Shown here: in pieces, positions 1-7,800 of the stretch
Layout: every line of letters starts with the position of its first letter
Numbering within the stretch: position 1 is the stretch's first letter
Source of the DNA: a virus
Strand: one strand, 5' to 3'
IMG/VR virus record: IMGVR_UViG_3300042518_000024
Span: 1 to 20,050 of that record
Length of the DNA: 20,050 bases
Translations under genes and position numbers: made by a program
Notes under the pieces: generated by a model
What the model saw: the letters and a program-made list of their open reading frames with translations, nothing else
Database searches by the model: none
What the model was told of the DNA's origin: nothing

Positions 1-1
1 T

Positions 2-487
2 CTGTTCTCTACAGCACATCCTCTAGTATCAGGTGGCACTAACAGCAACACGCCCGCGACCCAGGCAGACTTGAACGAAACTTCGTTGGAAAACGCAGTC
101 ATTCAAATCGCCGCTTGGACCGACGAACGTGATCTGTTGATCGCAGCTCGCCCACGCAAGCTCATCGTTCCTCCGAACCTCCAGTTCGTGGCTACCCGTC
201 TGTTAGAAACCGAACTCCGTGTCGGCACTAACAACAACGACATCAACGCCATCAAGAACAACGGTTCGATCCCAGAGGGCTACACGATCAACCACTTCTT
301 GACCGACACCAACGGCTGGTTCCTTACCACCGATGTACCCAACGGATTGAAGCACTTTGTGCGGACACCAATGAGTACTGGAATGGATGGAGACTTTGAT
401 ACCGGTAATGTAAGATATAAAGCGAGAGAGCGCTACTCGTTTGGAGTGAGCGACCCCCTCGGCATCTTTGGCTCCCAAGGCGCCTAA
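2..487 (+). CDS. Major capsid protein, C-terminal part (5' end outside window)
   Basis: The reading frame is open from base 2, so this is the last 161 residues of a longer protein and no start codon is visible. The sequence reads like the C-terminal half of HK97-fold / Mu gpT-like major head proteins: FSTAHPLVSGGTNSN near the edge, then RPRKLIVPPNLQFVA, NDINAIKNNGSIPEGY, and near the end GMDGDFDTGNVRYKARERYS. In this family the protein forms the icosahedral shell. A hairpin terminator follows 33 bases after the stop, fitting a highly expressed gene at the end of a transcript. The family call rests on recalled motifs, not a search. TTG at 71 is an internal Leu codon, not a start. Confidence 0.85.
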   Translation: MFSTAHPLVSGGTNSNTPATQADLNETSLENAVIQIAAWTDERDLLIAARPRKLIVPPNLQFVATRLLETELRVGTNNNDINAIKNNGSIPEGYTINHFLTDTNGWFLTTDVPNGLKHFVRTPMSTGMDGDFDTGNVRYKARERYSFGVSDPLGIFGSQGA

Positions 488-520
488 TACCAATAAAATC
501 AAGCACTTAGCTTGGTTTGG

Positions 521-545
521 AAGCCACCTTCGGGTGGCTTTTTCT
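521..545 (+). terminator. Rho-independent terminator after capsid gene
   Basis: The arms AAGCCACC (521-528) and GGTGGCTT (533-540) pair perfectly around a TTCG tetraloop and run straight into TTTTTCTTT. A UUCG-type loop with a GC-rich 8-bp stem and a U tract is the classic form of an intrinsic terminator. It lies directly after the capsid gene stop. Confidence 0.88.
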
Positions 546-552
546 TTGCTTG

Positions 553-581
553 TTGACATGGTTAGTTCCTTTCGGTACATT
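553..581 (+). promoter_or_regulatory. Sigma70-like promoter upstream of the homing endonuclease
   Basis: A perfect -35 box TTGACA (553-558) is followed after 17 bases by TACATT (576-581), a 4/6 match to TATAAT. It sits between the capsid terminator and the GIY-YIG gene, so it could restart transcription for the endonuclease and the structural genes downstream. Only sequence match supports it. Confidence 0.55.
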
Positions 582-609
582 ACGGTTATGGCTTTGTAAC
601 GGAGGAAAC

Positions 610-1530
610 ATGGAGCAAGTCATTTATAAAATCATCAACGTGGTCAATAACAAGTTTTATGTAGGTAGCACGACAAACAAGAAGGTGCGCTTCAGGCAAC
701 ACCGTAATTTGCTTCGCGGTAATAGGCACCATTGCAAGCACCTGCAAGCATCGTGGAATAAATACGGCGAAGATAAATTTGAGTTTGTGGTTGTTGAGAT
801 TGTTTCGGAGGGTATGTCGCTCCAACAAGTAGAAGATATTTATTTACTTCAACATGTTGGGCAACCTATGTGTTACAACTCTGGGTATTCTTCGGACGCG
901 CCTTGGCGTAACGCCCCGCCACAAGCTACGCCAAATTTTGGCAAAGTGATGGCCCAGCAACAAAAAGAAAAAATTTCTGAGGCTCTTAAAGAGTTTTACG
1001 CTGCTGATTACTTTAACCACCCGCGTGTTGGAAAAAAACACACCGAAGAAACCAAGTTAAAGATTAAACAAAACAGGGCTCCCACTGCCGGGGAAAACCA
1101 CTACCGGTACGGTAAAACGCTATCAGATGAGACAAAATCAAAGATTGGTGCGGCGCAGAGGGGCAAGCCAAAAGCAGAAGGGCGCAAGGTTTCAAAAGAA
1201 GGGCTCTTAAAGATTCGTGAAAATATTGAATCAGGGCGTAGCCATAAGCACTGGCTAGGACGTAAACATACCGAAGAGGCAAAAGAAAAGATGAGCAAAA
1301 CTGTATTTGTTATGCCTGATGGCATTTTATTCCCAAGCCTCACTGCGGTGCTGAGCCACTACGGGATGAAAATGCCAACCCTTCGCAGGGCCTTGGTATC
1401 CGGCAAACATCTTACAAAAGGGCGTTTAGCTGGGTATAGTTTTAGATACGGTGGGATTGATTCAAAGCCTACTGAAAACGATCTTGCATTAATCCGCGCA
1501 AAGCTCATTGACTCCCACCCCAATAACTGA
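610..1530 (+). CDS. GIY-YIG homing endonuclease with NUMOD3-type repeats
   Basis: This 306-residue protein has an N-terminal GIY-YIG nuclease domain (about 1-95): IYKIINVVNNKFYVGS with Tyr6 and Tyr17, Arg27, His31, Glu75 and Asn90. These positions coincide with the I-TevI active site (catalytic Arg27 and Glu75), so the nuclease looks intact. Four NUMOD3-like DNA-binding motifs follow at about 140-155, 168-187, 191-206 and 217-230 (for example GKKHTEETKLKIKQN and GRKHTEEAKEKMSK). Residues 232-282 resemble a C-terminal NUMOD1/HTH-type module. The ATG at 610 is chosen because GGAGG (601-605) precedes it and the nuclease fold begins there; an in-frame extension to 517 would run through the terminator. 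Such enzymes cut an intronless allele to spread their own gene. No intron is evident, so this is a free-standing gene. Its A-rich composition differs from its neighbours, consistent with transfer. Confidence 0.92.
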   Translation: MEQVIYKIINVVNNKFYVGSTTNKKVRFRQHRNLLRGNRHHCKHLQASWNKYGEDKFEFVVVEIVSEGMSLQQVEDIYLLQHVGQPMCYNSGYSSDAPWRNAPPQATPNFGKVMAQQQKEKISEALKEFYAADYFNHPRVGKKHTEETKLKIKQNRAPTAGENHYRYGKTLSDETKSKIGAAQRGKPKAEGRKVSKEGLLKIRENIESGRSHKHWLGRKHTEEAKEKMSKTVFVMPDGILFPSLTAVLSHYGMKMPTLRRALVSGKHLTKGRLAGYSFRYGGIDSKPTENDLALIRAKLIDSHPNN

Positions 1531-1554
1531 TACAACCACCCTACTAGGATTTAA

Positions 1555-1597
1555 CTCATACCGACTGGCCTAGCAGACTTAGTAGAGACGGTATGAG
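1555..1597. repeat. 9-bp inverted repeat in the gap after the endonuclease gene
   Basis: CTCATACCG (1555-1563) and CGGTATGAG (1589-1597) are perfect inverted copies separated by 25 bases. The pair lies in the 91-base gap between the homing endonuclease and the next structural gene. It could form an RNA stem-loop ahead of that gene or be a protein-binding or insertion-boundary site. There is no U tract, so a terminator is unlikely. Confidence 0.5.
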
Positions 1598-1621
1598 GAT
1601 GCGCTACTACGCGGAGTTAAC

Positions 1622-2152
1622 ATGGCTATTTCTACCTTTGACGGTCCAGTCCGTTCCCTAGGCGGTTTCTATGCTCAGGGGCCAAACAGCATTATCAATC
1701 TTGCTAATGGCACCAACACGATTACCTTGACCACGGCAGGTTATGCTGGTCGCCTGATCAAAACTAACGATGCGACCTTGGTGGTTACCTTACCGACCAT
1801 CATCGCAACGGCTTATCCTTCCAGCTCCGGCCCTGGCGCCGATCCCAATAGTGCTAACAACATTGGAACGACCTACTCGTTCGTTGTTGAAACCACAGCA
1901 TCTGCGCTTGTTTTCCAGACCGATGGGACGGACAAGTTCGTGGGCGGTGTGTTTATTGGCATTGATGACGGCGGTGACGGCAAGACCTTTATCTCTGGCG
2001 CGTCCAATGATGTCTGTACCTTAAATGGTACGACCAAGGGCGGGATTGCAGGGTCGATCATTACCTTTACTGCCATTGCATCTGCAAAATACCTTGTCCA
2101 AGGAAATCTGCTTGGATCTGGCGTCCTAGTCACACCATTCAGCGATAGCTAG
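1622..2152 (+). CDS. Probable capsid-associated structural protein (hypothetical)
   Basis: This 176-residue protein is rich in Gly, Thr, Ala and Val, with the alternating pattern of a beta-structured virion protein (for example TNTITLTTAGYAGRLI and YSFVVETTASALVF). It begins MAISTFDGPVRSLGGF. No membrane segment or signal peptide is visible. GGAG lies 6 bases before the ATG. It is the first structural gene after the capsid gene once the homing endonuclease is set aside, the usual place of a head decoration or stabilisation protein. I do not recognise a specific family; the decoration role is inferred from position and composition only. Confidence 0.7.
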   Translation: MAISTFDGPVRSLGGFYAQGPNSIINLANGTNTITLTTAGYAGRLIKTNDATLVVTLPTIIATAYPSSSGPGADPNSANNIGTTYSFVVETTASALVFQTDGTDKFVGGVFIGIDDGGDGKTFISGASNDVCTLNGTTKGGIAGSIITFTAIASAKYLVQGNLLGSGVLVTPFSDS

Positions 2153-2164
2153 TAGGAGTACATC

Positions 2165-2665
2165 ATGGGGATGCAAACCGATGTTAAGTCGGCCCATGTG
2201 ACAAGCTCTGGGGTTACGGTAAGTTACCGCACTCGTTTAAAGGGTGCGGTTGTTTCAGCCAATGCAACAGCAGCAACTCGCCATGCCGTCTTTGCTAATA
2301 ACAGCACACAGACTGGAACTTACGGCCGTTCAACAACCACGGTGACTTGCACCATCACAAACCATGGGCTGACCACGGGCGACCGTGTTTGGTTGGTGTT
2401 CGCTGCTGGTACAGGTGGTACAGCGACTACGGGTGTTTATTCAGTCACGGTATCGGATGCTAATACCTTCACGGTTACCGATTCTGCTAGCGGTTCTATT
2501 ACAGGATCTCCTGCGGTCACTATGTACGCAGACATCTTGATGGAGATAGATTCGTATAACCCGACGGCGTTTAACGTCTTGGTTCCGGGAGAAGGTATTG
2601 TGGCTACAAGCGGGATCTATACAGGTCTTGCTGCAAACGTCACTGCTACGGTGTTTTATGGCTAA
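2165..2665 (+). CDS. Probable virion protein with inserted FCCH-like beta domain
   Basis: This 166-residue protein has AGGAG upstream (ends about 7 bases before the ATG). Residues 1-54 and 118-166 look like one beta-rich structural protein (the end is VMYADILME-like strands and a GIYTGLAANVTATVFYG tail). Residues about 55-113 form a separate unit, TITNHGLTTGDRVWLVF followed by GVYSVTVSDANTFTVTD. That HGLTTGD...YSV..ANTFTV pattern is the one often annotated in phage proteins as an E1 FCCH-like domain. It resembles an inserted display domain. The role is not known; the position suggests a capsid or neck accessory. Its stop overlaps the start of the next gene by 8 bases. Confidence 0.72.
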   Translation: MGMQTDVKSAHVTSSGVTVSYRTRLKGAVVSANATAATRHAVFANNSTQTGTYGRSTTTVTCTITNHGLTTGDRVWLVFAAGTGGTATTGVYSVTVSDANTFTVTDSASGSITGSPAVTMYADILMEIDSYNPTAFNVLVPGEGIVATSGIYTGLAANVTATVFYG

Positions 2666-2945
2666 GGCCAAGGGCATGGGGATTGCCACTTCAGTGAAGT
2701 CAGGCAATTTCCGCCCTACCAAGCAGGGTGCTGGCATGACGGAGAAAGGCGTTGCAGCGTATCGCAAGGCCAATCCCGGCAGCAAACTCAAGACGGCTGT
2801 GACCAGTGATAACCCTGGCCCGAAAGATGCCGCCCGCAGGAAGTCTTTCTGTGCGCGATCAGCCGGCCAGATGAAGCAATTCCCTGAAGCAGCTAAAGAT
2901 CCTAATAGCCGTATACGGCAGGCAAGACGTAGATGGAAGTGCTAA
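2658..2945 (+). CDS. Small basic conserved phage protein (KSFCAR family)
   Basis: This 95-residue, strongly basic protein contains AYRKANPGSKLKTAV, RRKSFCARSAGQMK and ends RQARRRWKC. The combination of a 'Y.KA.G..L..AV' block, a KSFCAR block and a C-terminal R/K-W-K/N-C is a conserved family in phage genomes (I believe DUF6321, not verified). The two Cys residues and many Arg/Lys suggest nucleic-acid or metal binding, but no function is established. ATG at 2658 is chosen because the family sequence starts there; it overlaps the previous stop by 8 bases and has no clear Shine-Dalgarno of its own, so translation is probably coupled. Confidence 0.8.
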   Translation: MAKAKGMGIATSVKSGNFRPTKQGAGMTEKGVAAYRKANPGSKLKTAVTSDNPGPKDAARRKSFCARSAGQMKQFPEAAKDPNSRIRQARRRWKC

Positions 2946-3197
2946 ATGGAAACCGGTGCTCTTGTTTGGAATCTCATCACATCATTCTTTGTGGGTCTGG
3001 TGATGTTCATGATTAAGCATTCGTCTGATGAACAAAAGCGCATCCAGATCCTATTGAACAAAACTCGGGAGGAAATTGCCCGTGATCACATCACTCGCGC
3101 AGAAGTTCGTGCAGACATGGAAAAGATTTGTGAACGCTTTGACACAGGCTTTGCAAGGCTTGAAGCAAAAATTGATGCCCTCGCTGAAAGGAAATAA
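2946..3197 (+). CDS. Small membrane-anchored coiled-coil protein
   Basis: This 83-residue protein has one hydrophobic segment at residues 7-24 (VWNLITSFFVGLVMFMIK) followed by a charged helix (28-82) with heptad-like Leu/Ile spacing, including RIQILLNKTREEIARD and FARLEAKIDALAERK. The start codon follows the previous stop with no gap, so it is translationally coupled. The single membrane span plus coiled coil could suit a spanin-like, holin-accessory or virion protein, but it lies far from the lysis genes and has no lipobox. Function is unknown. Confidence 0.72.
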   Translation: METGALVWNLITSFFVGLVMFMIKHSSDEQKRIQILLNKTREEIARDHITRAEVRADMEKICERFDTGFARLEAKIDALAERK

Positions 3198-3199
3198 CC

Positions 3200-3457
3200 A
3201 TGGCAAGAATGAATAGAGATGATCCCCGTCAAGGCCGTGGTTACCACGGTGATTCTATTTACAACCCTAACTTTGACACCGTCCCCACGGTCAAAGAAAG
3301 CGGCGCCATGCAGCAGCAGATAGAAGATGAAAAGCTGCGTAAGTTAGACAAGCGTCCTAACCTTGGCAGGATGTTCAAGAAGGGCGGCTATGTAACCGCT
3401 GCTGATGGATGCGCCAAACGTGGCAAAACCAAGGGCACGATGGTCGTGATGAGGTAA
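3200..3457 (+). CDS. Small basic protein with C-terminal GKTKG peptide
   Basis: This 85-residue protein begins ATG at 3200 with AAGGA about 8 bases upstream. The first half is polar (RDDPRQGRGYHGDSIYNPNF). The C-terminus carries KKGGYVTAADGCAKRGKTKG followed by TMVVMR. Closely related endings occur in the next two genes. No catalytic motif or membrane segment is visible. A 22-bp perfect palindrome overlaps the stop codon. Function is unknown; probably a minor virion or nucleic-acid-associated protein given its charge and location. Confidence 0.72.
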   Translation: MARMNRDDPRQGRGYHGDSIYNPNFDTVPTVKESGAMQQQIEDEKLRKLDKRPNLGRMFKKGGYVTAADGCAKRGKTKGTMVVMR

Positions 3458-3477
3458 TTCCGCCCATGGGCGGAATT
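3456..3477. promoter_or_regulatory. 22-bp perfect palindrome overlapping a stop codon
   Basis: AATTCCGCCC (3456-3465), central AT, and GGGCGGAATT (3468-3477) form a perfect dyad. As RNA it gives a 9-bp stem with a CATG loop. A second small hairpin follows (CTAC-TAAA-GTAG, 3480-3491). The downstream bases are TTGCTACT, not a U run, so it is a weak terminator at best. It may attenuate, protect the upstream mRNA from exonucleases, or bind a dimeric regulator. Confidence 0.55.
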
Positions 3478-3499
3478 TGCTACTAAAGTAGGGGGTAGT

Positions 3500-4471
3500 A
3501 TGAAGAAGCGCAGGCGTTTCCAAGAGGGCGGTGACATTCCTGATATTGATCGTGAGCCGCTAAGGGATAGCAGTGGCGAGATTGTTAGGGATAGCAGTGG
3601 CGAGGCTATTATGTCTGGCAGCACGCCAAGGAAGACCTTGCGCCAAGCTATGTCTGAAATGGATGACCAGCAGGGCATCGACCTCAGCAACATACGAAAG
3701 ACAGAATCTGCGCCGGTGCGCGCCCCTCGTATTGAATCTAAGGGTGACACAGATTTTGCCGAGCCTGGTACAGCAGGGTTTTCTCGTACGCTTTTGAAAA
3801 CCGCGGCTCCGAAGGTTGAAACAAAGCCCAAAGCAGAGGTTAAATCACCGCCCAAAGCAGAGGTAAAGTCACCACCTAAGAAGGATGTCAAAGCTGAGAT
3901 TGAAAGACTCAAGGCTTATGACAAACCGCTTGAAGGTGTTTACCCAGAGGCAGCGCTTATAGGCGGTCCCGGATTAAAAGCTCTACGCACAATGTTTTCA
4001 GGCGCCGGGAGCAAGGCAGCAACGCAAGCAGTCAAGCCTCGTGTGGAACCAAAGATCACACAAGAAGCAGCAAAGGCAACCTCAAAGAAACCTGATGCTG
4101 ATTATTACTACGGATCCAACTCACCCAAGATGGCACAGAAGCCTGGTGCCATGACAACGAAGCCGTCACAAGGCGGAGAGCTTGCTACCAAATCCCCCAA
4201 GGGAGAGCCGGTTACCAAGGGAAGTGATTTAGTTAAGCGTCGTGAGTCCATGGCGCAATTAGAGTCGCCTCGCAGGCGTTTACCATTTGAGAAGGACATG
4301 GGTAAAGCTAGGCTTGAGACTCAAGTTAATAAGCGCAGGCAGCTTGGTGGCTCTAGCCGTAGTGATGATGTGATAGAGATGGGTATGAAACGTGGCGGCA
4401 AGGTAGGATCTGCATCAAGCCGTGGCGATGGTATTGCAAAGCGTGGCAAGACCCGCGGAAGGTATATATGA
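3500..4471 (+). CDS. Low-complexity basic protein ending in GKTRG peptide
   Basis: This 323-residue protein is rich in Lys, Pro, Ala, Ser and Glu and is probably largely disordered. It begins MKKRRRFQEGGDIPDIDREP. Short tandem repeats occur at about residues 22-37 (RDSSGEIV/RDSSGEAI) and 110-133 (KAEVKSPP repeated, then KKDVKAEI). The C-terminus KRGGKVGSASSRGDGIAKRG then KTRGRYI matches the ending of the preceding gene. A GGGGG run ends a few bases before the ATG. No enzyme motif is visible. Function is unknown; the composition is compatible with a DNA-associated internal virion protein or a flexible linker protein, both guesses. Its stop overlaps the next start as ATGA. Confidence 0.72.
   Translation: MKKRRRFQEGGDIPDIDREPLRDSSGEIVRDSSGEAIMSGSTPRKTLRQAMSEMDDQQGIDLSNIRKTESAPVRAPRIESKGDTDFAEPGTAGFSRTLLKTAAPKVETKPKAEVKSPPKAEVKSPPKKDVKAEIERLKAYDKPLEGVYPEAALIGGPGLKALRTMFSGAGSKAATQAVKPRVEPKITQEAAKATSKKPDADYYYGSNSPKMAQKPGAMTTKPSQGGELATKSPKGEPVTKGSDLVKRRESMAQLESPRRRLPFEKDMGKARLETQVNKRRQLGGSSRSDDVIEMGMKRGGKVGSASSRGDGIAKRGKTRGRYI
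3563..3610 (+). repeat. 24-bp tandem repeat, 2 copies, in coding sequence
   Basis: AGGGATAGCAGTGGCGAG occurs at 3563-3580 and again at 3587-3604, giving two units of 24 bases that encode the octapeptides RDSSGEIV and RDSSGEAI. The period keeps the reading frame. Confidence 0.8.
3827..3898 (+). repeat. 24-bp tandem repeat, about 3 copies, in coding sequence
   Basis: CCCAAAGCAGAGGT begins units at 3827 and 3851, and a degenerate third unit begins at 3875. The repeats encode PKAEVKSP-type octapeptides. The same 24-base period as the repeat near the start of this gene suggests growth by slippage in a disordered region. Confidence 0.75.
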
Positions 4472-4839
4472 AAGACAAAATTGGCGTTGTAATGAAAGAG
4501 TTCAAGGAAGGAAAACTCAAATCCTCCTCGGGCCAGAAAGTAACTAACCCTAAACAAGCCATAGCAATTGGCATATCGGAGCAAAAAGCCATGAAAGGTT
4601 ACAAAGCGGGTGGAGAACCCAAAGCAATGGTCAAGAAAGAAGTTGCCTTTATGAAAGCCAAAGGCGCACCGAAATCTATGGTCAAGCATGAAATGGCCGA
4701 GATGAAGGGCATGAAGTCCGGCGGCATGACCAAGATGGGCGCGGTGAAGACTGCTGCACCGTCTATCAATGGTGTTGCTATAAAAGGCAAAACCAAAGGC
4801 AAGATGGTTAAGATGAACAAGGGCGGTTATTCTTGCTAA
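4468..4839 (+). CDS. Basic protein with DUF6496-like N-terminus and GKTKG tail
   Basis: This 123-residue Lys-rich protein has an N-terminal block VMKEFKEGKLKSSSGQKV followed by TNPKQAIAIGISEQ (residues about 8-40). That matches the conserved pattern I associate with DUF6496, found in phage and bacterial small basic proteins. The middle contains degenerate repeats of the type PKAMVKKEVAFMK / PKSMVKHEMAEMKG. The end, INGVAIKGKTKGKMVKMNKG then GYSC, is the third copy of the shared C-terminal peptide. ATG at 4468 overlaps the previous stop (ATGA), with GGAAGG just upstream. Probably nucleic-acid-associated because of its charge; function unknown. Confidence 0.75.
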   Translation: MKDKIGVVMKEFKEGKLKSSSGQKVTNPKQAIAIGISEQKAMKGYKAGGEPKAMVKKEVAFMKAKGAPKSMVKHEMAEMKGMKSGGMTKMGAVKTAAPSINGVAIKGKTKGKMVKMNKGGYSC

Positions 4840-4845
4840 ATTGCC

Positions 4846-7800
4846 GTGGCATTTAATCAAGAAGTCTACGATTTTGTAGCACGAAATCTTAGCAATCCGC
4901 AGCTTATTGCGGATAAGATGGCTGAGTATGGGGTAGATGTTTCTACCCTATCTGGCTATATCGGCATACCAGAGTCCGATGTTAATGCGTACTTCAGCAA
5001 CGCAGGTATTAGTTTTGGTCCAAAGACCATCTCCATGCCTGATATGGGCAGCATAACCACGGCACAGGAAGAAGCTGAGAGGTTATTGGCACAAGAGCAG
5101 GAAGCCCAGGCTGCTGCCGATCAAGCCGCTAGAGATGCGGCCATAAGAGAAGAGGCGCAAAGGTCAGAGACAGCCCGTCTTGCAGCGGAGCAAGCCGAAA
5201 GAGAAGAAGCGGCTAGACAAGAGGCTGCAAGATTAGAGGCTGCAAGATTAGAGGCAGAAAAGACCGAACGAGATCGGATTGAGGCAGAGAGAGCGCAACA
5301 AGAAGCTGAAAGAAACGAAGCTTTAAGGCAAGAGGCTTTAAACAACGCTGTAAGAGCAGCTATACAAAATGGGTTTACGGTTGACGAGCTAAGGGCGATT
5401 GCCAAAGACATGGGCCTGCCAGAGTCTATGGTTGACCAGGCTTTTACGACCATGGTTGGATCAAAGGCCAACGCAGACATCATCAAGGAAGTAACCGCGC
5501 TTGCTGGCGGCAAACCCATAGGTTTTGACAAGATTGTCGAATACGCTGACAAAGCAAAGCTACCTTATGCAACCGTTGCTGATGCACTTAAGAGTACTTT
5601 TAAAGACACAACGTCTCAGCAGATCGTGGATGCTATGGTCTATGAAAAAGACCGGCAGGAGTTTAGTGCAATAGGCAAGGATATAACGCAAGACGGAAAG
5701 ACTGTGCGCGTTGTAGATCTTGGTGATGCCATAGCAACTGCTATTAAGCGGGGTATTGACCCGGCAAATCTTGCCAAATTCTATGGCAAGAAAGAAGATG
5801 AGTTTAAGACGTTAGTTAATACAAACCTTACACAGATTGCAGATACGGTAAGAAGGGCCGGTATTGATTCGGCCCAAGGATTATCTGACCTATTGGGTAT
5901 TGATAAAGGATTAACCAGTACTGCAATCAAAGATCTGGATATAAAAACAGGACTAAGCAGATTAACCGATAGCAAAGGTGCTATACCGTTAGATAAAGCG
6001 CTTGAATATGCGGCACAAAACAAGCTAAGTAATGACCAGTTGGCGAGTTATTTAGGTATTAAGCCGGATGTTATTACTAAGTACCAGACAGATACGGCTA
6101 TAACAACAGGCTTAAACAGGCTTGCTGATGACAAGGGTCAGGTTGCATTTGATAAAGCGATCCAGTTTGCTAGTGATAATAATCTTACGATTGATCAATT
6201 AGCTGGATACCTCGGGATTGAACCGGGTCAGATTACTCAGTATCAAACAGATACCAGAGTTAGGTCGGGGCTAGACGTTGCTGCCGGTGAAGACAAGCAA
6301 TTAAGTTATGATGAGATCATTAAGTTTGCTGCTGACAACAAGATGGATCTATCAGAAGTAGTGAACTACATTGGAACGCCAGAAAGTCGCAAGGACTTAT
6401 TAAGCGGCATACAAAGTTACGTGACGGCTAAGGAAGCGGATGCAAAGCTTACTGGCCCAGAAAGACTTGCAAGCCAGTTGAATCAGATTACCAAAGATGG
6501 GACTGCGGCCGGTGTTTGGGATAAGAACCAAGGTTGGACGCACCACTCAGAGAAGATGGTTGATTATCTATCTGGGTATGGAATTACAGACCTGAATCAA
6601 GTTGGTACGCGTATTGAAACAAGGAATCTTCCACCCACAGGACAGGTGACACCGGGCGAAGATTTCCGAGCGACTGAAGGTGAACAGGCGGCTAATTACG
6701 TTGTTTACTATGACAAAGTTACTGGTAAAGAGTTGCAAGCCGTACCACAGTCTGATAACGGTGGTATGTGGCGCTTTGGATCTGAGGGTGAGGGCAAAGG
6801 AAGTACAGGATATTTCCTTGGGCCGACACAAGGTGGTGGCGCCGGTATAACCAGCAATTGGGAAGAGAAGTACGGTGCTAAAGAATACGCACTTCCCTTG
6901 GCTTTGGCGGCTGCATTTGCGGCTCCCTATTTGTTGCCTGAGCTTATTGGCGGGGCTGTTGGAGGTGTTGAGCTTGCCGCTTTAGGTGGCGAGATGACAG
7001 CAGGAACTGGGCTTACAGGTATGTTAATGTCTGCCGGTGTGCCAGCTGCAATTGCCGCTCCAACAGCTACAGCAATTGTTAGAGGAACCTATCAGGGCTT
7101 GGTTAATGAGGCTGCTGGTGGCGATTTTGCCAAAGGATTTATTAGTGGTGGTGTTGCTCCAGCCCTTGGCCAAATGGCAACAAATTACACCTATTACAAC
7201 CTACCGGAAGAGCTTTCAAACTCTCAGGCCGTTATTGTCTCGCGGGCTGTTGGCAATGCCGTTACTCAGCTTATTACTAATGGCGAATTAAATGTCACGC
7301 AAATGCTTTCTGCAAGCATTACACCGGCGGCTATAGATGCGGTAGTCAAAGCAAGTGACGGGGCCTTAACCAATGCACAAGCAAAGTTATTGGTTCAGAC
7401 TGTTTTAAGCGGCGGCCAAAATATTACGGCTATGGCCCAGAACCCCATGGCCGTTATGAATTTCGTGCAAAACAACTCAAAACTAATTGATGAAATTGCT
7501 TCTGGAACTTCAAATACCTTAACTACAAACAGGATTACTCTTAGCGGTTTAACTGATGACCAACAAAGATCGCTTGCAGACGTCAGCGAGCCTGGGAGCG
7601 ACATATCGCAACTTGCCTCAGTTACTGTAACGGCCGGTTCTGATACAGCCATAGGCGCGGATGCTATGGATGTAATACCGTCGGGCTCAACAACAACACC
7701 TACTGGATCAGTCACTGTTACGGCACCATCTACTCCTATAGGAGATCAGCTGACTGTAGATACCGTTACCCCAGGGCTTGGACTTGGATCATCTAACGTA

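Noticed and set aside
517-609. Upstream extension of the homing endonuclease to an ATG at 517
   Set aside because: It would translate the terminator hairpin and the promoter; GGAGG and the GIY-YIG fold both point to ATG at 610.
4321-4860. Minus-strand open frame of 179 codons
   Set aside because: It spans the ends of two well-supported + strand genes with shared motifs; its His/Phe-rich product looks like an antisense shadow of Lys-rich coding.
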